Shown: in pieces, positions 38,684 to 54,749 of the stretch | How the letters are laid out: each line of letters opens with the position of its first letter | Position numbering within the stretch: the first letter of the stretch is position 1 | From: Mnemiopsis leidyi | Taxonomy: Eukaryota > Ctenophora > Tentaculata > Lobata > Bolinopsidae | Assembly (NCBI GenBank): GCA_000226015.1 | Contig: JH153544.1 | Location: 62,531 to 126,530, forward strand | Reading direction: 5' to 3' | Length of the DNA stretch: 64,000 nt | Translations under genes and position numbers: made by a program | Notes under the pieces: model-generated | Told to the model about the DNA's origin: nothing | The model's input: the letters and a program-made list of their open reading frames with translations, nothing else | Database searches by the model: none

Positions 38684-38715
38684 GTTGCTATGGTTACCGC
38701 AGTTGCCATAGCCAC
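38684..38715 (+). promoter_or_regulatory. X-box-like motifs just after the stop codon
   Basis: GTTGCTATGGTTAC (38684-38697) and GTTGCCATAGCCAC (38702-38715) follow the stop codon of the zinc-finger gene by a few bases. They belong to the set of similar palindromes across this locus. Function unknown. Confidence 0.25.
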
Positions 38716-39351
38716 CATCGTCATATATCGACGTCATTCTAAGTCATAGTGACACTGGCAGTTTTTTTGTGTGGAACTTTTAGTGGTGATTGTTCTTTCT
38801 CGGTCAAGATGGGCGTGGATGTTGGTCAGTGATGTTACTGTGGGACGGTACTGTGCTGTCGTGGTAACAAGAACAAGTGTTATCGGTTGTTTGTCGACCG
38901 CCCTTCATTTCGTTAACAAAAGTTATTTTTTTCTTATCTTGGCCTCCGTGAGGCTCTCATTCATCTTGAATTTTATTTTTCGATTCGTGGAATTTCCACA
39001 GAGGTGGAAATCAAACGCTGCTAAGTGGAACTCTGTTTAACTATGAAGCTGAATTTTAAAAGGGTTCTTTGAAGCATGTAAACTTTTTGTTTGTTTGATA
39101 TAACGTTCAATGTGCACGCGTTTTATTTGATGTTTGTCGTAATAATTTGTTTGTTAAACTAATTTTATGTTCATATAATTGTAGGAGTTTCAACTACAGT
39201 TATAAAGAAGTTCTACTTAAAGTTAAGAGGATCCAATATTTACAGTTTCGCTAAGTTTTAAATTCAAATTATGTGTTCTTGGCATACTTTATTCGTCGAA
39301 CTTACTAGACGTTTACTGGAGAGAAACATATCAAGATGCTAATTTTATGCT

Positions 39352-39357
39352 AATAAA
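39352..39357 (+). terminator. Candidate poly(A) signal
   Basis: AATAAA about 670 bp after the stop codon of the plus-strand zinc-finger gene. Confidence 0.4.
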
Positions 39358-40473
39358 CATGATCACCTGACAAAATAATTGCAGTTACCTTGCAATTATG
39401 TTATCGCAATCAGTTTGATTCTTAAAGTTGAAGGAGCATTTGAAGTTGTAAATCGTGCAAATGACCTGATTGCGATTATTCCTTTTTGGCTCTATCCGAG
39501 TATAATTTTGGCGGTGTTACCGTTTTACGATTAGGCCTTGAATTTTCCTCGATCTTTATTGTAACAGCATCCACTCTGTTAGCCATGAAGTCTATTCTAC
39601 CATTTAAGATTCGAACTTATTTAATAATAATATTCTTTGATCATTTTATTTGTATACCATGATTTGAATATAGCTTAAAATCTTTCAATTTGTCGTCTCA
39701 ATTTTCGTTTCACCGCAATTACTACAATCCACATCAATATTCAGATTACTAATATTACTAATAATTTGGTAATTGATTTGATGAAATCATTGACGCCTTT
39801 TGGGATACGTAAGGTAGGCACTAAAAGATTTGAGACACTTTCGTGAATTTGTAATTTCAACTCGAGGCCGTGTTTTATAAAGACAAACTTTAGAGAACCC
39901 CGATCCTCAGCTTCAATATTCAAATACAATTAAAGTGATGATCACAGTGATAAAACATTAGGCCCTCCTCAAGTAGTGAAACTAAAAACCTTACTGCTCA
40001 TTTTAAATAGTACTATACCATTCATACTCAAGATATCATGGCCGCACGCATGTGTGTGCCAATTAGAATTACATTTCATTGGTCGATAATTAACTTGTCA
40101 ATTATGGTCAATGAAATGATCTAAGAAATATCCCTGAGTCTGATTATAAAGATAGATGAAGGCAACAGGATAAATACACATTCTACTTTACATATACGCT
40201 ATATCACATTCAGTTATCCTAATGCTAATATCCTTGGCTTTTAGCATTCCCGGGCCATGTTTGTGTTCGGCCCTGTAATTTGAATTCGATTGCTTCCACA
40301 GTGCAGTAGTCTTCACACCGCAGCTAACAGTAGTCTAAATCTGACTGGCTGGTTCCTTCAGGCGTCCTGTAATCAGTGTCCGGTTATCCAGGCTACACAA
40401 CTTGGGTTTTAGACTTGGTTTATATAAGTTTATAGTCGTAGTATTCTGAAGTTTTCCTAATACTTTACATTTA

Positions 40474-40524
40474 CTAAAAGAGGGAAAGTAAGCTAAATGA
40501 TTTAGCTTGCTTTCCCTCTTTTAG
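40474..40524. repeat. 24-bp-arm hairpin
   Basis: Arms 40474-40497 and 40501-40524 pair at 23 of 24 positions around a 3-base loop. The arms contain AAAGAGGGAAAG. It could be a tiny foldback element or a template-switch product. Confidence 0.9.
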
Positions 40525-41431
40525 GCATCAAATTTGGTTTATGCGTTTTGCTTTTAGGAACATTAATCGAGCTATCGTGGAGCATGTGCTATCTCAAGAA
40601 ATTTATAAATAGAACTGTAGAATTAGACTCTCAGAGTTTTTGATGCTCCAGATTTGTTCTGCTGCTGTATTGCAGCTGGAGGTTGTGTTGACGTGGGTTA
40701 GAACGTAGTTACTTCTTATTATAGTATAGTACTGACTATTGACTGAAGAGTGAAGATAGGAAATCCTATCCTCCATTTCTACTACAGTATTCTAGCGAGT
40801 AAAATGAAAAGGAAACACCCCACACTCTGTATGATTTGGAAATTCATTAGATCCAGACTCTGTATATACAGACTACAGAGTTAGTATAACTATAGGTCTG
40901 GGTCCAATGAATTTGTAAATATATTTGTAAGCTGGTATAGTCTCTGTTATCAGTAATTGGTAATGCCGTCCTACAGAGCCACCTGGATGAGAGTGTTAAC
41001 GTTAAACAATACCCACTATAAAACTATACCAGTATACCTACTCCTATAAGTGTTTGCTATGAGATTGAGAACTCCTATTGAACTAGATCTCGAGTCGGTA
41101 TAGATTTAATTAAGTTCAATCTCATTTTTCAATTAATTCAATAATAATTATCATGTTATTTATTTCGGCTTTCCTCGCTTCAATAGTATCCATATGGTTG
41201 TCGTGTGATTGAATCTGCCCTTACGGAATACGGTGAATATTCATTTACCTAGATATACGATACTCCGGTACATAGCGTATACTGTAAGTGTAATATACTG
41301 ATATAGTTATGTACTTATCGGCTGTATAGCCTTTCTGATAACCTGCTGTTGTGTGAGGCTAATCAGTTGATTGTTAAACCTTGTAGTAGAAGTATAGAGT
41401 TCACACTTTTTTAAAACAAATTGAGATAGTG

Positions 41432-41612
41432 ACCAGTAGTTGTAGTAAGTAGTTGTAAAATGTAGTTGTAGTAAGTAGTTGTAGTAAGTAGTTGTACTTG
41501 TAGTAAGTAGTTGTAGAATGTAGTTGTAGAATGTAGTTGTAGTAAGTAGTTGTAGTAAGTAGTTGTAGAATGTAGTTGTAGTAAGTAGTTGAAACGTAAG
41601 TAGTTGAAGTAG
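41432..41612. repeat. GTAGTTGTAGTAA(T) repeat array
   Basis: Repeating GTAGTTGTAGTAAGTA and GTAGTTGTAGAAT units. The Tyr/Leu/Thr-rich frame on the minus strand is an artefact of the array. Confidence 0.9.
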
Positions 41613-41903
41613 AGCTCACAGATAGTCCCGCCTTACTTTTCTTACAAGTACATTGTACTTAGAACAACTTAGAACAACCACAAGTGCAGTGACACTGACA
41701 GGTGCAGCATGCAGCTTGCACAAGCATAGTAATATATAAACTGGTATCTTTAAGCTATGTCTATAGACTTAGAGTATCGTCATTCTTACATGAATCAGAC
41801 ATGCGTCTATTCTTGAACTTGAAGTCTAATTCTAGGATATTCTAGGGCAACATTTTGTTTGTGTGCTCGGCTGGTACGAGGCGGTGGACTCCACCATTTC
41901 AAT

Positions 41904-42019
41904 ATCATTTCTCTTTTCAATATCAATGCACTCTTGAAAAGAGAAATGATAAAATGATATTATCATTCCAATATTCCATGATTGATGCTACATCATGATT
42001 GATGATACATCAATCATGG
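41904..42019. repeat. Pair of hairpins
   Basis: A perfect 17-bp pair (41904-41920 with 41934-41950, core CATTTCTCTTTTC) is followed by a 12-bp pair, CCATGATTGATG (41977-41988) with its complement (42008-42019). Extra ATGATAT complementarity lies between. It looks like a decayed foldback element. Confidence 0.7.
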
Positions 42020-43569
42020 TGGATGTAATATTGTAATGGTACAAATGTTGCAATCGAAATGATTAAGAGCCGAAATCATTGGAACGTCTAATTGCAGTCT
42101 CACCTTGAACTATCGATAGTTTGTACATTTGTCAGTAGGGCTGTATTAGCAGAGCTGGCGAGTGTCGGTCTAACTTAAATATAGTCTGACAGTGACAAGG
42201 GAACGCTCCACCTGGCACGACAACATTAACACATATCTTAATCTAGTTCTCATATCTATAATACCAGACCTCTTCATATTCTAATTCACTGCTCCAGTCA
42301 GGACACTTTGACTTTTCTTCTGTTGACAGCAAACTATTCCCTGTAAGTTGAACTTGGAGAAGTTTTATAAACTGCCAGCTTAGGTTTTACCGATATTATT
42401 ATTAACATGTTCAGAAACTTATTCAGTCGCCTTGTTTGATGACCGGCCCTGATAGCAATTCCATAGTCCAGACTGTTAGCTTCGTTACGTTTCGATGATT
42501 TTAATAAGTGTTGGTCGTGATTGGTGAGCCAGATGAGTTCGTACTTCGTTACCAAGATCAGTTTAACAGTTCCCTTTTTTACACCGTCTGCACCGCTGAC
42601 TTCAGCTCGCCACTCTAATTGAAAAACTTAGGCCGTCAAGACAGTACTAGTAGTGACACGTAAATGAGCACGTACTTTGACGAAGTTCAACTCGAAGTTT
42701 CTGTACGTTCTCTCAACCCTCTGTCCTTCAGAAGCTCCTATCCTTATTGTTTGCCTGATTTCTTGTGAATCAATTATCATGCCTGCATTTGCAAGACTGT
42801 CCAGAAAACGTTCGGCTATAAAATCGATAAACTCTATCATATCATTAACATTATCATTCTAAAACTAACACTTTTGTACTGCAACAAAAACTCAGCTACT
42901 GAATAGAGCATAATGCTGATTGAGCCGATACAGCCGATTGAGTTAGCCGGAATCTTGCTATAACAAGAAATAATAATTAGTAGAAATCGCTGAGAGTAGA
43001 AAGAGCTACATCAATTGGAGTCATCATGCAGTTTGTACTGATAGTGATGTAGCAAATTATGTAAATTTTGAAATTTAGGTATTCTGCAGCCCCTCACCTA
43101 TCAGTCATTCTGAGTCCTATAAGTTTAATACACTTATACAATATTTTAAATGTACACATTTTGCGTAATTTTATGGTTATACACTTGGCATATTCATACA
43201 GTATTACAATTTTGTGTCTGTGTAGGTATATTTTCCATGGCTTTCGCTTTGGCAACTGCAAACTACGTGTACTTAAACATTAAACCTTGCATCCTATCAA
43301 TGTGTTGTTGGCTTTTTCTTGACTGTTTTATTTGATTGCCCTATTTGGTCGGTATCCTATGTTTGTCCAAGCGGCCAGCGTCAATGAATTTAAGAACATT
43401 TTTGAAAAACATCGCTAATTCTTCTTCCTCGTTTCAAATAATAATAAACCCAGATTAAGATGACTTGGAGCCCTAACCCACCGGATGTCCAAAACAGAAA
43501 CTAAGACAGACTAGAATTGCAAATAAACTCCAAGAAGAAAGACTAACAAGAACTGAAAGCGAAAGACAG

Positions 43570-44094
43570 ATGACAGAAGAAACCTTTCCCCACCACGAGC
43601 TGGAGGAGCCCAGTACGGACGGTTTTGTTGGAATCACAGCTCTAGGACTGGCTGGTGTGATGATAGTGATTATGTACAGTGTAATGTGCTGGAGACATCG
43701 CACTATACTAGCCAGAACTAGGCAGGACAGTTTGGTTGTAAACAACAGCAGGAGGAGGAGGGAGGGCGGGACTGATCACGGTTCAGAGATGGAGATGGGA
43801 AGTGAGAGTACCGGCAAGTTCGGTGGAGTGAAGAAGCAGGACGTGCTTATTCAGGAGTTGATATCACGAGAACTAGGGAAGAATGTCAGGGAGAATGGAG
43901 GAACTGGAAACTTGGCAAGCCTCCAGGATACTGAAAAGTTGGCGAGTGTTCAAGAAACAGGAAAGTTGGCAGTTGTCCAGGATACAGCGAGTAATGACGT
44001 CACATCATGTGGTCGTGATGTTATCAGGACATTGAGTATGAATATTCCAGACACTATACTTGAGGAAAGTTTGTCCCGAGTGTGGAATGATTAG
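43570..44094 (+). CDS. Small single-pass membrane protein of unknown family
   Basis: An open frame of 174 codons. Residues 1-18 are acidic. Residues about 19-41 (GFVGITALGLAGVMIVIMYS, then VMCW) form one membrane span followed by the basic WRHRTILARTR, so the rest probably lies in the cytosol. The tail is charged and carries three copies of a (G/E)KLA(S/V)(L/V)Q(D/E)T unit, then ends SLSRVWND. There is no signal peptide at this ATG. The frame stays open upstream for some codons, so this could be the last exon of a larger receptor-like gene. It converges on Miro; AATAAA lies at 44310. I do not recognise it. Confidence 0.5.
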   Translation: MTEETFPHHELEEPSTDGFVGITALGLAGVMIVIMYSVMCWRHRTILARTRQDSLVVNNSRRRREGGTDHGSEMEMGSESTGKFGGVKKQDVLIQELISRELGKNVRENGGTGNLASLQDTEKLASVQETGKLAVVQDTASNDVTSCGRDVIRTLSMNIPDTILEESLSRVWND

Positions 44095-44309
44095 CACATG
44101 GGTCGAGTTTATGGTTAGCTTCTACAAGTTATGTGGTCTTCTTTCATTTTACAGTTTCGGCCAAATTACTAGGTAGGAAGTTTATTTTTCAGCGAGTACT
44201 TCAGACTTATATAAGGTTTTCTGTGATTCCATCAGAATTCAGAGAGGCCAAGACGAAATTAAACAATTTATTAACAAAGGTGACAATAATTATTTTCAGT
44301 CATGATTTG

Positions 44310-44315
44310 AATAAA
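44310..44315 (+). terminator. Candidate poly(A) signal
   Basis: AATAAA 216 bp after the stop of the small membrane-protein frame, before the convergent Miro gene. Confidence 0.4.
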
Positions 44316-44745
44316 GTTTGAATTGTTTATGATTTGTCAATGGCTTTCCAGCCAGCGTCTGTGCGCTTCATTCAACTCTCATATCGAATATTAGAAAAAT
44401 AGCAAAGCATAAACTCTTGATCAATTATTACTAAAAAATGGAACGCCGAGAAAGTCAACGAAGCAATATCCTAATATTTGTTAAAAATAAAAGCACCTGA
44501 GAAAACATATCATAAGCGAAGTATGGACGACAATATCATTTCATGAATTACAAATCTGTTAATTTATGACTAAGCACAGTAAATTCAATATGGGTATAGA
44601 TCACATAAATATCAAAACTTCATCAAATCTCAATGTCAGAGAAGTAGGTCCAAGAGTCCGGAATTGAGGGCACAGATCAGAGTTCCCATCGTACGAAATG
44701 ACAGCCTAGTGGAGGACCACCCTGAGGGCTGAGAGCTGAGTATCC

Positions 44746-49315
<4,570 letters not shown>

Positions 49316-49803
49316 CCTTAACAATATATAAATAGTTATTGATATATAATATGGTGTTGATATATAATAGTTATTGATACATAGTTAGCTATCAATATAA
49401 TAGCTAACTTCGAGACCCAATTTAACATTTAATAAAATAGTTTTGAAACTGCTGTTATAAAGAGTTTTTAGAACAAATGAAAATCAATGAATCGAATCAC
49501 GAAACTGCAACATATATTTGTGTCTATCATATATAATCGCAAATACAAACAAATTACAAATTTATAAACTCATTAAATATCATTTATTTTTGATCCCTGA
49601 TTAAAATTTCAAAAAAACATTGTTAAAAGAACGGCACGTTTCCCCAAAATGTCAAAATAGAGAACAAGCCATCACTATGCAAAATACTCACAAAGCTACA
49701 CCAGCGCTAGTCTATAAAAGCTACGCTAAACTTCTTAGAAATGAAACAGCAACAAAACAAAAGCTTAGAAAAGTTTTTTCAAGGATTGGCCTACCATATA
49801 AAA

Positions 49804-52656
49804 TCAACACTGATCAAAGCCGATACTCGCATATGACATAGCAGTAACCAATCTCTCTCTTAACATTTCCTTAGAAGTATACTCGGGTAACAACAACAAA
49901 TTAAAACACACACTCGACTTAGGCAGATTGTTAACCGTACCGTTAGCTCTACTGATCTTGATGGGTCCCGAACTACCAATAACAGCAAACTGACTAAAAC
50001 CCCCGTGTGGAACCCGAGAGTAGCCCGTCACGAACTTCAGTAGGACCACGAGTTCGTCTTGAGTAAAGGAGTCCAGTATCTCCCAGAACCAAACTACCAT
50101 GTCATCGTCTTCGTTGTAGTTGATGTATTTCGTGTTCTTCCTCCAGTCTTTACGATCTATGATGTTCAGTCCACACAGTATCAACTCTAGCTCGTCAGGG
50201 CCAAATATAGCAAGTGTTTTTCGCGGTACAATACTGTAGAAACCGCTCAGAAAACTATTTATTTGAGGTTTAATAGACCCTGTCATCTTGTACTCAGTCA
50301 GTAATCTGACATATTCCACCTTGTTCTCCTCAGTTACAATTATATCCGATCCACCAGGTTTCAGTTCCACAGTTCCTTGTTCCCCAAAGTCGTGCTCGTC
50401 CACACTGAACGTCAGTTCGACCATGTCCGAGATATCATTATCTAGAACCCACTGCAGACTCATAGCCAGATCGTTATCAATACACGCCACGTCAGTAAAA
50501 TCTAGCGGCTCTCCCAACATGTGCTTGCAGAAGCTCCGCGTGAAGTGTATCCCGGTTGTTATCTTGTAGTATATCATGAGAGCAATCACCTTCCCTGCAA
50601 ACTCGAACTGTCGGAGGTGATCTGGGTTTACTTTGGACAGGTGGGTCGGCTGAAAGTTCAGTCCGTTGTTGTATCTCTGGAAGAGTCCATACATTGGATC
50701 AGTTATCTTCTCGGTGAGGAGCGTGAACCATTCCCTCCGTACTCCAACCCCCATTCCATCGTCTCCGTGAAAGTTTATAGTTAAACTTCCCCTGAGAAAC
50801 TTCTCATCAGCGTTCATCACTTGCTCGCAAGATGTCGTGAATATCTGGTCTCTATCGATAAAGAAAATGTTGAGGTTTTCACTAAGAAAGTTTGGGTTGT
50901 CCGGGGGTTCGTCCCCGTATAGCCGATCGTAAAACCAACTTTTTCTGAGATCAAGCGGAACGTCTAAAACCGTTCTCCTGATGTTCTGAAACTCTATCAT
51001 AGCAACAGGGGAATCAAGGAGGAAGTCCAGAGGACCGAATATTAGCTCCGTGTTGAAAGTCAGGAAGAGTTTCAAAACTGAACTAAACTCAGAGATAAAA
51101 TCCAGGAATTCTCGGTAGTGAGTTGTCTCTTCAGCCCAAACATGGTAACCCTTAACAAGAGAACACAGTTGGGGAGCCACATCGCGGAGGTCGTTCGCAT
51201 CAAGCTCGTACGGCCGCCTCATAAACCTGTAGTTATTGCACTCTTTAGTTCTGGAGTGGTAGGATTTGACCAACCTCATCCATTTTTTGAGGAACTTCCA
51301 CACATCATCTAAAGCAGCATAGGCATCCACCTTGGAAGGCTCACCATGACTCTCTATTCTCTGTGTCTCTATCTCCAGTCGCCGGTTGAAGATCAGTTTT
51401 TCTTCCTGCTGGGGGGTTTTGGGAGAAAATGATAACATCCGTTTTTGAACCTGCCCTTTATTCCGGATATGATCGAGAGAAGAGATACCCAGAGATCGTG
51501 CAAATTTGAGAAGTTTGACAAACAGAGGGAAACTTTGAACAGTTCTATTGCAATCAACAAGGTCCTGTGCGCAGTCAATAACGACGTTTCTCAGATCGGT
51601 CCATAAGTCCCAAACTTCGTCTGGATGCTCTCTGAACATAAACTCCACAAATTCCTTCATGACCTCGTAGTTTTTAGCTTTACACTCGATACCTTGCTCC
51701 AGCTCCTTCATATAGTTCGGGTATGCCCGTGTAACAAGATATGCTTGTGGGAACAGTTTTTTAGAGAGACACAGCTGTAGAACCGTTTCGTTGTTATTGT
51801 TTGAAAGTTTGACGTTAGCACCCAATTTTAACAAAATATCCACACAGCTGGTGTACTTCTTAGAAAGTGCAAGAAGAAGAGCAGAGTTGCCGTTTTCATC
51901 CAAAGAGTCGATATCAATCTTTTTGGAAAAGGTCTCTACCAGGTACTTCAACGCAGAATAGTGACCGTTCAGGGCGGCATAGTGCAGCGCAGTACGCTCA
52001 TGTTTGTCTGCATGGTTTATGTTGCTTGTCACGACTCCCAGCGCCTTGATATTCTCCAACTGTCCACAAGAAGCAGCCCAGTGTAGCGGTAACAATCCCT
52101 CGTTATCACAGATGTTCGGGTCACCTCCCTCCGCAATCAGCTTGAGAAGAATGTCACTAGAACTCTTCCTACAAGCCACGTGCAGTGACGTCATCCCCAT
52201 TTTGTCCCGAAGATTGGGGTCTGCCTTGAACTTGAGGAGAGTTTTGACAACCTTGCTCTGTTCGGAACTAACAGCCATATGAAGCAAGCTTCGCGCATGG
52301 CGGTTGCGCGTCGTGTTAATGTCGAATATCTCGATTGTGACATCGTCAACAGAGACAGAAGTGCTGTTTCTGGTCCGAGAGCTTTGGTCACGTCTCGGTC
52401 TGGGTTCTGAGAGAGACAGACGTCTGGAGACGTGGGGTTTAGGATCTGGAGTTACGGGATGGTAATTAGGGATAATCTGGGGATGTTCGCTGTAAAACTT
52501 CTCCAACAGTTCACTTATAGCTTGGTGTTTTCCCTGTATGGTGTACTCAAGGAGAAGGTTAAAAGCTTGGTTTGGGTCCTCAGGGAGTTCGGTGGTTGCG
52601 CCGCGTCGCAGCGTCAGTAGGTTGAGACGGTAAGGACTACTTCCGCCGCAACTCAT
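49804..52656 (-). CDS. HACE1: HACE1: ankyrin-repeat HECT E3 ubiquitin ligase, single exon
   Basis: The frame encodes 950 residues from the ATG at 52656; it stays open to an ATG at 52779. I prefer 52656 because MSCGGSSPYRLN followed by LRRGATTELPED aligns with the human HACE1 N-terminus. Ankyrin repeats cover about 121-310. A Ser/Arg-rich stretch (about 65-118) precedes them and is longer than in human. The HECT domain fills about 615-950, with HGDDGMGVGVRREWF, LQWVLDNDISD and a C-terminal SSVCFNLLLLPEY whose Cys917 is the expected catalytic residue. Human HACE1 (909 aa) ubiquitinates active Rac1 and acts at Golgi and endosomal membranes. No intron interrupts the coding sequence, in contrast to the vertebrate gene and to its neighbours here. 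Its stop lies 488 bp from the Miro ATG. Confidence 0.95.
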   Translation of the reverse strand: MSCGGSSPYRLNLLTLRRGATTELPEDPNQAFNLLLEYTIQGKHQAISELLEKFYSEHPQIIPNYHPVTPDPKPHVSRRLSLSEPRPRRDQSSRTRNSTSVSVDDVTIEIFDINTTRNRHARSLLHMAVSSEQSKVVKTLLKFKADPNLRDKMGMTSLHVACRKSSSDILLKLIAEGGDPNICDNEGLLPLHWAASCGQLENIKALGVVTSNINHADKHERTALHYAALNGHYSALKYLVETFSKKIDIDSLDENGNSALLLALSKKYTSCVDILLKLGANVKLSNNNNETVLQLCLSKKLFPQAYLVTRAYPNYMKELEQGIECKAKNYEVMKEFVEFMFREHPDEVWDLWTDLRNVVIDCAQDLVDCNRTVQSFPLFVKLLKFARSLGISSLDHIRNKGQVQKRMLSFSPKTPQQEEKLIFNRRLEIETQRIESHGEPSKVDAYAALDDVWKFLKKWMRLVKSYHSRTKECNNYRFMRRPYELDANDLRDVAPQLCSLVKGYHVWAEETTHYREFLDFISEFSSVLKLFLTFNTELIFGPLDFLLDSPVAMIEFQNIRRTVLDVPLDLRKSWFYDRLYGDEPPDNPNFLSENLNIFFIDRDQIFTTSCEQVMNADEKFLRGSLTINFHGDDGMGVGVRREWFTLLTEKITDPMYGLFQRYNNGLNFQPTHLSKVNPDHLRQFEFAGKVIALMIYYKITTGIHFTRSFCKHMLGEPLDFTDVACIDNDLAMSLQWVLDNDISDMVELTFSVDEHDFGEQGTVELKPGGSDIIVTEENKVEYVRLLTEYKMTGSIKPQINSFLSGFYSIVPRKTLAIFGPDELELILCGLNIIDRKDWRKNTKYINYNEDDDMVVWFWEILDSFTQDELVVLLKFVTGYSRVPHGGFSQFAVIGSSGPIKISRANGTVNNLPKSSVCFNLLLLPEYTSKEMLRERLVTAMSYASIGFDQC

Positions 52657-53162
52657 TCTCTTATCTACATAGCTTGCTACAACATCTGAGATTGCTGAAA
52701 TGGGTTCGGTTAGATTATTTCTGAGGAAGGCTTTACTGTTAGAGTAAAATGTTTGTTTGCAATTAAAAGTGTTCAACAAAAGTTTATTCTGAGGTATAAA
52801 CCAAAGTCATATTTACAATATTAAAAAGGACTTTTCAGCCTGTAACTAATTCGAACAAAATGGCATTGAAACTCTGTGAGTGTTTAATTGATGATTTAAA
52901 AGAAAAGTGTTCTCAAAAGTTTCCACTTTACATCTTTAAAATGCGACTATTTGATGGTCGTAGTCTTTATAATCAACACTACTGACTTAATGTATGACTC
53001 AACATTATACTGAAATCCGATAAAGCTTCAATCATAAATTGCAGGATAGTCTAAAAAAAGTCAGCTAAAAAATCAGAGTTACTTTAAACTAAATAAATTA
53101 TTTTCAAGTCGGATTTAACTGTACCTACTCCCCAGATTATAAAACTCAAAACCTCCAGACCA

Positions 53163-53945
53163 CTACACCAACAACACAGCATTTATACACCCGTCATTTT
53201 CAGGATGATTAGTGACCTGCGCGTACTTGCCCCACACTACCTTACCCCCGGTAGTTACCAGTCCCAACTCTGAAACATTAACTTCGATTACAGTTCCCTT
53301 GGTAATGACACCTAACTGTGTGTACATGGGGCTGTTGGGGTTTTTCTTTACTCCTATCATTGGTAGACAAAACGTTGCTTTCAGCTCTGGATGTGTGACG
53401 TGTGCCTTTTTGAATCGGAGTCCCATAGGTCTGATAAATCTCTCGTATTTAGGAGGTTTCCTGGTAAACTCTTCACCGACAAACGTTACTTTCGTCACCA
53501 TACGTTTCCAGGTTTTCTTCCGACGTTTACCTGTAGCAAGAACCTTGAACACCTCATCCTCTCCAACTGCTTTCACTTTAGGTATGGGAACAGTCCACTT
53601 GCCAGCCTTCTCTTTTCGTTTCTGTTTCACCATGTTACTGAGAACTTTAGCGCGCGTCTGGGTCTCACGATCGAGCAGATATGCGGGAACTGCTCCCTCT
53701 TGGACATTGTCAGCATCTTTTGCTTTTGTCTGCTTTTCTTCGTGCATCTTTATAGCTTTTTTCATCTGGATCTTCTCAGCATGTCGCTTCTTGTTGTACA
53801 GTTTGGCTTTCAGACCGTGAAGTTTCTTGGCCTTCATGGAGGCTTTGTGGCTGGATCTGGCATTCTTCTTGCGAAGTTTCTCATCGTGGTCAAAACGCTT
53901 GCCATGTCGCTTTTGGGATAATTCAATATGTTCGTTCTGGGGCAT
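53163..53945 (-). CDS. NSA2: NSA2 ribosome biogenesis factor, single exon
   Basis: A 260-residue protein of the same length as human NSA2, closely similar along its whole length (MPQNEHIEL start, [44 protein letters not shown] end). The N-terminal third is Lys/Arg-rich and suited to RNA binding and nucleolar import. The C-terminal half is the RPS8-like beta-barrel fold shared with eS8. NSA2 binds pre-60S particles and is needed for maturation of 27S pre-rRNA in yeast. A strong acceptor-like sequence (CACTTTTTACAG) ends 27 bp before the ATG, so a 5' UTR intron or a trans-splice site is possible. The next gene, HACE1, starts 506 bp downstream. Confidence 0.97.
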   Translation of the reverse strand: MPQNEHIELSQKRHGKRFDHDEKLRKKNARSSHKASMKAKKLHGLKAKLYNKKRHAEKIQMKKAIKMHEEKQTKAKDADNVQEGAVPAYLLDRETQTRAKVLSNMVKQKRKEKAGKWTVPIPKVKAVGEDEVFKVLATGKRRKKTWKRMVTKVTFVGEEFTRKPPKYERFIRPMGLRFKKAHVTHPELKATFCLPMIGVKKNPNSPMYTQLGVITKGTVIEVNVSELGLVTTGGKVVWGKYAQVTNHPENDGCINAVLLV

Positions 53946-54749
53946 GGCTTGATCTTACATGCACCTTACTGTAAAAAGTGTACGTTATTTCTGAATAAAG
54001 TTAAGTTTAAGTTGTATAATGACCGAGAAACTAGTGTCATCGAGAACAATATAACTTTACGATAAAAAATATCAACTATGATCAATATTGCAGGCATAAA
54101 AATCAAAAGAAACGCAAGAATATAAATTTTTTAGCAACCTGTTAAAATGATTTAAAACACTGTCTAAAAGCATTGCAAAAGCCAATAAATATAAGAAGTG
54201 CCCAACTTTACAGCATACAAACGATAAACCCAAAAATTTCTCTCGTATAGTACAAAAGTACAAAGCAGAAAACTAATAAGCACCAACCAGAACAGATTTA
54301 ATAACTGACATAGCTCAAATACTGAGAAGTTTCAGAACAACAAAGATTTGTCCAGTCATATAAAATATTAATCTGATCTACCAATTAGAACATCTCTAAA
54401 ATGAACAAGGAGAGTAAGGCAGCAGGGGATTGTATCATTAACTATTTCAACATTTACTGTCTTGCGAAAATAATAACCTCCATAAATAATGGAGGTTTTC
54501 TACTTGAAACAAACTAAAATAAATCAATTTAATCACAAAATTCATTTCGTATTAACCCAAAGAGTCAAGACTGCTGTCAAGAGGTTTGCTGTTGCGATCA
54601 CCGGATTAAATTAAGGGGGCTGGAAATAATGATTGCAATTAAGAGATAGCTGATGCTTAAACAGTAGAATTCGATTGCATTAAATTTGTAAGCACAATTG
54701 TAACAATATGCCATTCCGTATCCACGATCAGAAGAGTTACGATTTCTCA
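53946..54749 (-). other. Spacer between REXO5-like gene and NSA2
   Basis: An 804-bp AT-rich spacer. It holds a small hairpin at 54475-54497 and the acceptor-like site before NSA2. No exon or RNA gene is supported. It should contain the REXO5-like 3' UTR and the NSA2 promoter or processing signals. Confidence 0.5.
54475..54497. repeat. Small hairpin, 9-bp stem
   Basis: AACCTCCAT and ATGGAGGTT flank the loop AAATA, about 250 bp after the REXO5-like stop codon. It may be a 3' UTR structure; chance is not excluded. Confidence 0.5.

Larger units (their letters stand above)
38680..43569. other. 3' UTR, then non-coding DNA
   Basis: The 3' UTR of the zinc-finger gene probably ends soon after AATAAA at 39352. 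The rest is AT-rich with hairpins at 40474-40524 and 41904-42019 and a GTAGTTGTAGTAA array. No exon on either strand could be supported. Confidence 0.5.

Noticed and set aside
53212-53921. Long plus-strand frames opposite NSA2
   Set aside because: Antisense shadows of a highly conserved coding exon.
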